From NCBI GenBank assembly GCA_002391565.1, contig DGFH01000378.1, positions 1-14,687 of the forward strand: 14,687 bases of DNA. The letters run 5' to 3'. Source of the DNA: Anaerolineales bacterium UBA3905. Its GTDB lineage: Bacteria > Chloroflexota > Anaerolineae > Caldilineales > Caldilineaceae. Shown here piece after piece: positions 6,293 through 11,611 of this stretch. How positions within the stretch are numbered: the stretch's first letter is position 1; every line of letters begins with the position of its first letter. The position numbers and the translations under genes are program-made. The notes below the pieces were generated by a model. That model searched no databases. It was not told where the DNA came from and saw nothing but the letters and a program-made list of their open reading frames with translations.

Positions 6293-8782
6293 TCACTGTC
6301 TCACCGGCAGCGGCGAGATCGCCTGCCAGACGCCGGCGATCTCCGCCCAGCGTTGCGCCAACCCGTCGTGGGCAATGCCGCCGACGATGGCGGCGGCGGT
6401 TGGCTGGCTGCAGCGCAACTCGACGGTGTAACGACCGGCGTCCTGACCGGCGCGGCGGATGCGGGCGTGCAGGTCGCGCAGCCCGGCAAGCGCGGCGGTC
6501 AGCTCCAGGTGGGAGACCTCATCTGTGTCGCCGCGACCGCTATCTGCATCGGCGCGACCATCGAGCAGGCGCACCAGCTGCCAGCGCCAGCGCCGCGCGT
6601 CGCCGGCCCAGACATTGAGTGCAAATTCGGCGTTGGCGCCCAGGGCGGCGCCATAGAAGCGGTGGACATCCTTAAGGTCGCGGGTGAAGCGGGCGGGCGG
6701 CAGGTCCTGGCGGGTGCGGCGGCCATAGGCTTTGCTTGTCAGCCGCTCGTCGAGGATCGCCACCACGCCGCGATCGTCGCTGCGGCGGATGAGGCGGCCA
6801 AAGCCTTGCTTGAGCGCCAGCGTCATCAGTGGCGCCATATACTCCTCGAAGCTCGACCGCCCTTCGTTCTCGATGGCGCGCATGCGCGCGCCGTGCAGCG
6901 GGTCGCCGGGCGTAGGGAAGGGCATCTTGTCCAGGATCACCAGGCTCAGGTCATCGCCAGGGATGTCCACGCCTTCCCAAAAGGAGCGGGTGGCAAGCAG
7001 CACGCTGTAGGGCGTGGCCTTGAACCAGTTCAACAGCGCGTCGCGGGGCGCGTCGCCCTGTGCGCGCACAGGCCAGATGACGCCGTCGCCCTCGGCCTGG
7101 AGGCGGTCGTTGACCTGCTGTAAACCGCTCCAGCTGGTGAAGAGGCAGAGCGCCCGCCCACGACTCACCTCCAGCAGCCGCGCGATCTCGGCGGCGACGG
7201 CGTCATAAAACGCGTCGGTGTTGCGATAGTCGTAGGGAGGCAGCGGCGGCTGGTAGAGCAGCGCCTGGTGCGGATAATCAAAAACCGTCGGTAGCACGTG
7301 CTCCTCACCGGTGGCTTTGATGCCGCAGCGCGCTTTGTAATGGTGAAAGTGGCCGCCGGTCGCCAGCGTGGCGCTGGTGCAGATGACGGTGCGCGTCACC
7401 GGATTGCCGTTGTCATCTTCGGGGTGGAAGAGATAGCTCGTGAGTAAATCTGCAGGGTTGATCGGCGCCGCGTGCACCTCCAGCGTGATGTGGCGACGGT
7501 CGAAGGAGCGCACGGCATAGCGCACAACCGCGCCATCCTTGCGGCTGCTGCCGATCGCCTTGAGCTTTTCGGCCGTACTGTTGACGGTTGAGATCGCCAT
7601 CTCGTAGTAGCGGAAACGTTCGGCGGTCTCGGCGGCAGGACGTTCACCCTGTTGGGCGGCCTGCTCGACAGCGGCGGCGTAGGGGTTCGCCTTCTTCAGC
7701 CGCTGCCCCAGTTCGCTGAGCGCGCTGCTCAGCATGAGGATGCTCTCCAGGTCACCCTCCAGTTGAAAGGCGTTATCATCGCTGCGTCGGGAAATATCCT
7801 GGAAAGCGAGCGTGTTGAGATAGCGCAGCCTGTCCACTTCGTCGTCGGAGAGATGCTCCTTGAAGATCGCCCGCGCCAGCAGTTGCTCGACGGTGTAATC
7901 GCTCACCATCACTTCGTAGACGGCGGTGGCGATCTGCTCCAGGTGGTGCGCCTCGTCGATGATGTAGAGCGGCGCTGGCGGCAGGATGCGTTCGCCGGCG
8001 TAGCCCAGTTCCAGCGCGTTGAGCAGCAGGTGGTGGTTGGTGATGATCACCTGCGCCTGCGCCGCTGCATCGCGCATCTGGTTGACCCAGCACTCATCCT
8101 CGTAGAAGCGGCAGTCGCTGTGCAGGCAATCGTCGGGAAAGCTGACCACGCGCGGGCGCAAATCGTTGCTGAGTACAAAGGGTAGCTCGTCGATGTCGCC
8201 GGTCGCCGTTGTTTCGAGCCAGCCGCGCATGTACTTGAACTGGTCGTCCTCGCGATCGTAGAGCGAGATGCGCGCTTGCTCGCCGGCCTCTTTCTCCCAT
8301 TTGTAGTTGCAGACGAAGTTGCTGCGCCCCTTGACGATCACCGTTGGGATCGGCTGCCCCAACACTTTGCGCAGGAAGGGGATTTCTTTCTGATAGAGCT
8401 GGCTCTGCAACGACTTGTTGGCAGTGGAGACGACGACGGTCTGCCCGCTGAGGATGGCCGGGATCAGGTACGCGATCGACTTGCCGGTGCCGGTGGGCGC
8501 TTCGATCAGCGCATGTTGGCGGGCAAGGATGGCGCGCTTGACGGCCTCGGCCATGTCGAGCTGGCTTTGGCGCAACTCGTAGCCGCCCAACTCACGCGCC
8601 AGGGGGCCGTCAGGTCCGAACAACGTCGCCAGGTCGGCGGCGGCCAGGGCAGCCAGCGCAGCCTCAGCAGCGTCATCGGCGGCAGATGGGTGAGGCGGCG
8701 TCACATCAAAGGGATCGACGAGCGGATCATCGAAGCTGTCGTCAAAGGGATCAGGGTAGGAGCGGGAAGATGGCCTGGACAT
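6293..8782 (-). CDS. dinG: DinG/XPD-like Fe-S ATP-dependent DNA helicase
   Basis: An 829-residue superfamily 2 helicase of the DinG/XPD group, which unwinds DNA 5' to 3' during repair and replication-conflict resolution. It has Walker A APTGTGKS (95-102), four cysteines C158, C219, C224 and C231 in the position of the [4Fe-4S] domain, the DEAH box (276-279), CTSATL (468-473), LFTSW (547-551), TRSFWEGVDIPG (598-609) and motif VI QGFGRLIRR (659-667). The first ~55 residues are an acidic Asp/Pro/Ala-rich tail. The last ~120 residues (from about 710) extend past the helicase core and match nothing I recognise. The start ATG at 8782 has no Shine-Dalgarno. A -10-like TATCAT ends six bases before it, which would give a leaderless mRNA. 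A 120-bp gap separates it from proline dehydrogenase. Confidence 0.93.
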   Translation of the reverse strand: MSRPSSRSYPDPFDDSFDDPLVDPFDVTPPHPSAADDAAEAALAALAAADLATLFGPDGPLARELGGYELRQSQLDMAEAVKRAILARQHALIEAPTGTGKSIAYLIPAILSGQTVVVSTANKSLQSQLYQKEIPFLRKVLGQPIPTVIVKGRSNFVCNYKWEKEAGEQARISLYDREDDQFKYMRGWLETTATGDIDELPFVLSNDLRPRVVSFPDDCLHSDCRFYEDECWVNQMRDAAAQAQVIITNHHLLLNALELGYAGERILPPAPLYIIDEAHHLEQIATAVYEVMVSDYTVEQLLARAIFKEHLSDDEVDRLRYLNTLAFQDISRRSDDNAFQLEGDLESILMLSSALSELGQRLKKANPYAAAVEQAAQQGERPAAETAERFRYYEMAISTVNSTAEKLKAIGSSRKDGAVVRYAVRSFDRRHITLEVHAAPINPADLLTSYLFHPEDDNGNPVTRTVICTSATLATGGHFHHYKARCGIKATGEEHVLPTVFDYPHQALLYQPPLPPYDYRNTDAFYDAVAAEIARLLEVSRGRALCLFTSWSGLQQVNDRLQAEGDGVIWPVRAQGDAPRDALLNWFKATPYSVLLATRSFWEGVDIPGDDLSLVILDKMPFPTPGDPLHGARMRAIENEGRSSFEEYMAPLMTLALKQGFGRLIRRSDDRGVVAILDERLTSKAYGRRTRQDLPPARFTRDLKDVHRFYGAALGANAEFALNVWAGDARRWRWQLVRLLDGRADADSGRGDTDEVSHLELTAALAGLRDLHARIRRAGQDAGRYTVELRCSQPTAAAIVGGIAHDGLAQRWAEIAGVWQAISPLPVRQ

Positions 8783-8788
8783 GCGAAT

Positions 8789-8819
8789 ATGATAGCACAG
8801 ATGTGCGGCAGCCTACCAA
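8789..8819 (-). promoter_or_regulatory. Possible leaderless-mRNA promoter of the DinG-like gene
   Basis: On the minus strand TTGGTA (8814-8819) and TATCAT (8789-8794) are separated by 19 bases, and only six bases lie between TATCAT and the ATG at 8782. Transcription would start at or next to the start codon. No ribosome-binding site is seen, which fits a leaderless transcript. Spacing is longer than ideal. Confidence 0.35.
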
Positions 8820-8840
8820 CAGGAGGCGTCTTGGGACGCA

Positions 8841-8932
8841 GATCAACCAGCCGGTTGATCCGCTGATCGATGGCGGCGATCTGGGCCGCGAGCACGCTCT
8901 GCTCGTGCGGCGCGCGCTGCCTGTCATGGCGA
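8841..8932 (-). pseudogene. Orphan fragment of type IIG R-M gene C-terminus (stub 1)
   Basis: On the minus strand this reads RQRAPHEQSVLAAQI followed by AAIDQRINRLVD. It is clearly homologous to residues ~971-1000 of the intact enzyme at 11612-14656 (RQRQAARTPHEQSVLAAQI). The DNA is also obviously similar to about 11657-11750, with substitutions throughout. There is no upstream methyltransferase and no downstream YGLSEEE tail, so it is a decayed remnant. Its 5'-most part as read on the plus strand forms a perfect 8-bp hairpin, GATCAACC/GGTTGATC (8841-8860), which the intact copy lacks. It lies just upstream of the DinG-like gene and downstream of the REP cluster. Confidence 0.8.
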
Positions 8933-8995
8933 GACGCTGTTATGGGAGTACGGTGAAGTGAGCGAACTTTCGAGGACGAAGCAACTGAAAGCCCA
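8933..8995. other. Short spacer, nothing recognised
   Basis: Sequence between stub 1 and the REP cluster. Short open frames crossing it derive from repeat sequence and show no recognisable protein. Confidence 0.4.
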
Positions 8996-9018
8996 GTAGA
9001 CGCCGCTCGCAGCGGCGT
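8996..9018 (+). repeat. REP-like element A1 (GTAG + hairpin)
   Basis: GTAG (8996-8999) is followed immediately by an 8-bp perfect stem ACGCCGCT / AGCGGCGT (9000-9007, 9011-9018) with loop CGC, then GATCGCGC. A conserved GTAG at the foot of a stem-loop is the hallmark of REP sequences handled by RAYT (TnpA-REP) transposases. It is repeated as A2 93 bp downstream. Confidence 0.75.
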
Positions 9019-9056
9019 GATCGCGCGCCAACGCACTCCGCTTTTGCACCGAGAAC

Positions 9057-9079
9057 CTGCGGTTGAGAACCGCAGCTAC
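9057..9079 (-). repeat. Inverse REP-like element B (GTAG + hairpin)
   Basis: On the minus strand GTAG (9076-9079) precedes a perfect 8-bp stem CTGCGGTT / AACCGCAG (9057-9064, 9068-9075) with a 3-nt loop. It lies between A1 and A2 in the opposite orientation, giving a REP/iREP/REP arrangement like a BIME. The TAG inside this GTAG is the stop codon of the antitoxin-like ORF 9076-9348. Confidence 0.72.
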
Positions 9080-9348
9080 CTCACACCCGTAGACGCCGCT
9101 CGTAGCGGCGTGATCGCGCCGTTCAACCACATCCGCGCATGCACCGAGAACCTGCTGCGCCCAATCCCGATAAAGGAATAGCGCGGCTTGGCGGCAACCT
9201 GTTCGCTGGACACATAGCGCTCCAGCGCCTCGCAAACGGCTTCCTGCAATGATATTTGTTTGGCATCCGCAACTGCCGCCAGTTCATCAGCCAGCAGTTC
9301 GTCTGCCTGTACGACAATTGTGATCATCGGTTTGGCGTCAGTTGACAT
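9076..9348 (-). CDS. Ribbon-helix-helix antitoxin-like protein, C-terminus replaced by REP sequence
   Basis: A 90-residue frame. Residues ~8-47 look like a CopG/RHH antitoxin DNA-binding segment: a short strand ITIVVQ, then DELLADELAAVADAKQISLQ and EAVCEALERYV. The following SFIGIGRS (58-65) is the linker often seen in VapB-type antitoxins before the toxin-neutralising tail. From about residue 66 the frame runs into the duplicated repeat and REP A2, giving GAITPLRAASTGVR, and stops at the TAG within REP B. The normal tail is therefore missing, and no PIN toxin follows. No Shine-Dalgarno is seen at suitable distance. Its start overlaps the broken DUF5615 frame by 11 bp. It is probably a truncated, orphan antitoxin; whether it is expressed is unknown. 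Confidence 0.6.
   Translation of the reverse strand: MSTDAKPMITIVVQADELLADELAAVADAKQISLQEAVCEALERYVSSEQVAAKPRYSFIGIGRSRFSVHARMWLNGAITPLRAASTGVR
9089..9111 (+). repeat. REP-like element A2 (GTAG + hairpin)
   Basis: Second copy of A1. GTAG (9089-9092), stem 9093-9100 / 9104-9111, loop CGT. The 31-bp block 8996-9026 matches 9089-9119 with one difference, located in the loop. A further 15-bp repeat GCACCGAGAACCTGC (9046-9060 and 9141-9155) indicates that a unit of about 94 bp was duplicated in tandem. Confidence 0.75.
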
Positions 9349-9529
9349 GTTCGTTGTGCATACACTCCAGTGGGCTGTATGAGACCTTCCCGGAAGCTCG
9401 CAGCTTCCGGGAAGGTTGTATGACCAAGTGCGTAAGTCCTACAATGCAATCTCCCTCTCTGAGATTATCCGCACCCCATGCGGCAAGCGTCAACGAAAAG
9501 TCGACGCTCTCGTCGGCAACCAGCTTCAT
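9338..9529 (-). pseudogene. Broken DUF5615 (PIN-like) toxin remnant
   Basis: The frame begins MKLVADESVDF, the characteristic first strand and acidic residue of DUF5615 (Mut7-C/PIN-like) toxins. Homology is lost after about residue 12, and the remaining ~50 residues do not resemble the family. The ATG overlaps the TGA of the upstream DUF433 gene as ATGA (9526-9529), the usual layout of the antitoxin-toxin pair. A 15-bp-stem hairpin flanked by 7-bp direct repeats occupies the place where the toxin body should be. Full family members are roughly 110-120 residues; this one is 63. The catalytic part is absent, so it is surely non-functional as a toxin. Confidence 0.75.
9376..9423. repeat. Long perfect hairpin flanked by 7-bp direct repeats
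   Basis: Stem arms 9384-9398 (ACCTTCCCGGAAGCT) and 9402-9416 are perfectly complementary around the loop CGC. Direct repeats TGTATGA lie at 9376-9382 and 9417-9423, like a target-site duplication (one extra G on the left). The tip GCTCGCAGC is identical to that of REP A1 though the stem is otherwise unrelated. No T-tract follows strongly enough to call it a terminator. Confidence 0.75.
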
Positions 9530-9768
9530 GCGGCAAGCGGGGGCGCAGGGTAAACAACGTCAGCACGCAACGCCGCAGCCGCAAAGGCGATAGCTGCGGA
9601 TATGGCATCTGACGTCAGGCGCGGATGCGCTTCGAGGATTTGCTGATAGCTTTCTCCTGCCGCCAGCTTTTCCAGGATCAGCTCAACGGTGACGCGTGTA
9701 CCAGCGACGACAGGCTTGCCCATCATGACATCTGGATCAGACACGATGAAGTGTTGCCACTCATGCAT
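9526..9768 (-). CDS. DUF433 antitoxin-like protein
   Basis: An 80-residue DUF433 (VapB-like, helix-turn-helix fold) protein. Members pair with DUF5615 PIN-like toxins as predicted antitoxins. Family features are HFIVSDPDVMMGKPVVAGTRVTVELILEKLAAGES (6-40) and the helix containing DAISAAIAFAAAAL (54-67). A strong AGGAGG (9780-9785) stands 11 bases before the ATG. Its TGA overlaps the ATG of the truncated DUF5615 gene. The antitoxin looks intact while its partner is destroyed. The ending VVYPAPPLAA is slightly unusual, but the frame is otherwise normal. Confidence 0.85.
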   Translation of the reverse strand: MHEWQHFIVSDPDVMMGKPVVAGTRVTVELILEKLAAGESYQQILEAHPRLTSDAISAAIAFAAAALRADVVYPAPPLAA

Positions 9769-9835
9769 AGTGATTGAATCCTCCTAGCTGATTCTACCTT
9801 GCAATACCCACACCGTCAACGCTCCCAAAACTGTA

Positions 9836-10019
9836 TCATCCGCCCTCCACAATGCGAATCTCTTCCTCACTCAGCCCATACAACTCATAGACCAGCTGGT
9901 CGATCTGCCGATCCGCGGCGGCAATCTGGGCAGCGCCAGCATCTGCTCCACCAGCCGCACCTTCGGGTCGTGGCGGGTGACGTCGGCGCAGTCGCTGAAG
10001 TCGATGGTGCGGACGGGAT
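9836..10019 (-). pseudogene. Orphan type IIG R-M C-terminal fragment with 52-bp deletion (stub 2)
   Basis: About 95% identical by eye to 11612-11846, the last ~78 codons of the intact R-M gene, ending at the same stop position (here VEGG then TGA, there VESG then TAA). It starts at the sequence for RTIDFSDCADV with no upstream methyltransferase. A 52-bp piece present at 11706-11757 is missing. The flanking hexamer GCAGCG occurs once here and twice in the intact gene, so the deletion went through a 6-bp direct repeat and shifted the frame. The upstream edge is ~18 bp from the stop of the frameshifted DUF5615 gene. Non-functional fragment. Confidence 0.88.
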
Positions 10020-10037
10020 GTCAAAATGCCATCGACG

Positions 10038-10402
10038 CTACGTCAGCGGCAGGCGGCGGGTGCGAACCCGGTCATTGTGCACTGTGAGCATACAGCCTGT
10101 TTCGATATCCTCGAGCCAAGCCTCCAAGATACGTTGAAGAAGCGCGGTAAGCGCCTCGGCGCGCAACCCTTCGACACGCACCCGGATCACCGATGGCCAG
10201 CGGCGCCCGATAGAGCAAGCAATGCGTGGAAATCTGCATCGAGCGTCACAACCACACGATCGTTTGACCTGGCAAACTCGAGAATTTTGCGATCTTCGGC
10301 GGTGGCTAAACCGAGCTCGCCTGTGTGAACGGCGTCAATGCCTGAGTTACGCAGCAGCGCCGCCGCCGATCGGGGGAGACCCTGGTCAAGGATGAGTTTC
10401 AC
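10038..10402 (-). pseudogene. DUF5615 PIN-like toxin gene with a single-base frameshift
   Basis: The first 71 codons read MKLILDQGLPRSAAALL through VVVTLDADFHALLAL, a normal DUF5615 toxin N-terminus with the acidic residues of a PIN-like site (D6, D56, D58). It then hits TGA after AAGHR. In the next frame the protein continues without a break: PSVIRVRVEGLRAEAL, then QRILEAWLEDIETGC and VHNDRVRTRRLPLT, ending at TAG 10038-10040. Restoring one C at the GGCC at 10195-10198 joins both parts into ~121 residues, the usual family length. The start is GTG, overlapping the DUF433 TGA as GTGA. This is either a real inactivating mutation or an assembly error in a C-run. Confidence 0.88.
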
Positions 10403-10623
10403 AGCGCGAATTCAACCATCCGGTCTTCGATGCTGGTGGCGGCAAAGAGGAGCGCCTGCCGGATATCTTCGTCCTCCAATTCGGGGTACTCACGACGCAG
10501 CTCGTCGCGATCGGCGTACAGCGCCAGCAACTCGATGACCCTGCGCACCGTGAGACGCAGATTACGGATAGTTGGCTGACCATTCATGCGTTTGGGATCA
10601 ACCGTAATGCGATCAAACTTCAT
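10399..10623 (-). CDS. DUF433 antitoxin-like protein
   Basis: A 74-residue DUF433 protein, the predicted antitoxin of the DUF5615 gene that follows with a 4-bp GTGA overlap. Family core: MKFDRITVDPKRMNGQPTIR then LRLTVRRVIELLALY, and the closing helix EDIRQALLFAATSI. The frame stays open for ~86 codons upstream, but that part is translated repeat element. AGGAGG at 10634-10639 sits ten bases before the ATG at 10621-10623, which fixes the start. It is only distantly similar to the other DUF433 protein at 9526-9768, so the two pairs are not a recent duplication of each other. Confidence 0.9.
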   Translation of the reverse strand: MKFDRITVDPKRMNGQPTIRNLRLTVRRVIELLALYADRDELRREYPELEDEDIRQALLFAATSIEDRMVEFAL

Positions 10624-10707
10624 GGTGACTTTGCCTCCTGGGCATACAGGTGCGATAAGCCCGATTTTACGAGCTACAGCGATAACCGTCAACCTGTTAG
10701 CCTGCAG

Positions 10708-10884
10708 CGGGTGTACTTCACGTTTGGGGCAAATTGCGCCGCACCGGTGAATCAATTCACCGGCTGATAGCTCAAGTCCACTCAAGTGGACTGGCGTGGC
10801 GGCGTCCAGTCGGCTTGAGCCGACTTCAGCTTTCAGCCTCGATTTGAATCGAAGGCTGTGTGCCCCGAACATGAAGTACACCCG
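10708..10884. mobile_element. MITE-like head-to-head palindromic element with four conserved-loop hairpins
   Basis: Terminal inverted repeats 10708-10731 and 10861-10884 match at 22 of 24 bases. Between them are four hairpins with loop TCAA, TCAA, TTGA, TTGA: 10744-10763 (8-bp stem), 10775-10792 (7-bp), 10808-10825 (7-bp) and 10835-10857 (one bulge). The second half is the reverse complement of the first half's layout, with shared linker GGCTGA-N-AGCT-N-AAGTC. Stems differ between halves but pair perfectly. CCTGCAG abuts both ends (10701-10707, 10885-10891). No ORF is present, so any mobility would need an enzyme in trans. A structured RNA or DNA is an alternative reading. Confidence 0.7.
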
Positions 10885-10919
10885 CCTGCAGCGGGTGCGT
10901 CACAAAGTTTGGGCGAAAA

Positions 10920-10984
10920 GCGTGCGACGCACTGGTCAACGCGTTCGCGGTGGGACACCGACTCATGCCCAGTGCGTCGCACGC
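10920..10984. repeat. Inverted repeat with 16-bp perfect arms
   Basis: Arms 10920-10935 (GCGTGCGACGCACTGG) and 10969-10984 are perfect reverse complements. The 33-nt loop contains a smaller hairpin CGGTG/CACCG (10948-10960). It lies immediately downstream of the DUF4926 gene (stop 11028) but lacks a T-tract on the minus strand. It is similar in plan to the element at 108-189. Confidence 0.8.
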
Positions 10985-11027
10985 GCCAAGAATCTGGGAC
11001 ACACCCGTATGGATGAGATGTGGTTGG

Positions 11028-11261
11028 CTACGCCGCCTGGGCGACAAGCCGGGCGTGGGCGATCTCACGTTGCGCAATCGGGCGGATTTGCGCAGGCAGC
11101 AGCGTGACGACCGCCACTGTCTCCCCATCGAGCGCCATGAATTCAACTTCATAGCCGGCGCCGTTGCGGTGAACCAACACAACGGTGCCAATATCACCGG
11201 CCACAAGCTGATGTTCAGGAAGATCGATTCGCAATACGACGCGGTCATGTTCAGCAATCAT
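11028..11261 (-). CDS. DUF4926 small protein, probable antitoxin-like partner of DUF6883
   Basis: A 77-residue DUF4926 protein. The family core is a small beta barrel: DRVVLRIDLPEHQLVAGDIGT at 6-26, YEVEFMALDGETVAVVTL at 37-54, and a closing REIAHAR. No biochemical function is established to my knowledge. It starts three bases after the DUF6883 stop. An AGAGG Shine-Dalgarno lies within the last codons of DUF6883, about six bases upstream of the ATG. Context suggests that it works with DUF6883, perhaps as toxin and antitoxin; this is inference from pairing and size. Confidence 0.85.
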   Translation of the reverse strand: MIAEHDRVVLRIDLPEHQLVAGDIGTVVLVHRNGAGYEVEFMALDGETVAVVTLLPAQIRPIAQREIAHARLVAQAA

Positions 11262-11264
11262 GGT

Positions 11265-11606
11265 TCACCTCTGCGTGCGTGGATAGGCTGTCACCAGACG
11301 CGGAATCGTTTCGCCCTCTTCAATAAACCACACGACGCGTACAAATGGGCTGCGCCCGTCAGGTGTTCGTAGTATACCTTCGATGATATAGCGAATGCCA
11401 AATAGCGACTTTTCGACTCTGGCAACAGGATGCTCCTGTGCGTGCGTCACCAAAGCTGCCGCAAACTGTTGCCAATTCGCGACGGTGAAGCCGTGCGCCA
11501 TGAAGAATTTCGCCTTGATCTGACCTTCGGGGTGGGTGGAGGACAACAAGTAGTCGACCACCTTTGCCTGAGGAATGTGAGCATGTTCGCAGTTAGGCAA
11601 TCGCAT
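11265..11606 (-). CDS. DUF6883 domain protein, probable toxin-like
   Basis: A 113-residue protein that consists of the DUF6883 domain: YLLSSTHPEGQIKAKFF (19-35), WQQFAAALVTHA (45-56), FGIRYIIEGIL (69-79), TPDGRSPFVRVVWFIEEG (81-98) and PRLVTAYP (102-109). The same domain is found as a stand-alone gene next to DUF4926 and as a C-terminal part of some polymorphic toxins, so a nuclease-like or toxin role is likely but unproven. The ATG at 11604-11606 comes five bases after the R-M stop codon, and DUF4926 follows three bases later. I read the three genes as one operon. No strong separate ribosome-binding site is seen, which fits translational coupling. Confidence 0.82.
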   Translation of the reverse strand: MRLPNCEHAHIPQAKVVDYLLSSTHPEGQIKAKFFMAHGFTVANWQQFAAALVTHAQEHPVARVEKSLFGIRYIIEGILRTPDGRSPFVRVVWFIEEGETIPRLVTAYPRTQR

Positions 11607-11611
11607 TTACG

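Larger units (their letters stand above)
10624..11027. other. 404-bp intergenic region built of palindromic elements
   Basis: No supported gene. It holds the head-to-head palindromic element at 10708-10884, a third partial end-like sequence at 10885-10918 (CCTGCAGCGGGTG... GTTTGGGCG), and the 16-bp-arm inverted repeat at 10920-10984. Open frames crossing it on both strands are translations of these repeats. Confidence 0.7.

Noticed and set aside
8841..8860. GATCAACC/GGTTGATC hairpin as terminator
   Set aside because: Perfect 8-bp stem, but moderate GC, no T-tract, and it lies inside R-M stub homology, so it is likely incidental.
8996..9155. CRISPR array
   Set aside because: Only two copies of the repeat, separated by related repeat sequence and not by unique spacers of even length; no cas genes.
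10624..10881. Extension of the DUF433 ORF to 160 residues
   Set aside because: It would translate the palindromic element; a strong AGGAGG marks the ATG at 10623 instead.
10920..10984. Integron attC site
   Set aside because: Inverted arms and GTTGA looked suggestive, but no proper GTTRRRY/RYYYAAC core pair is present, the arms are perfect instead of imperfect, and no integrase is seen.
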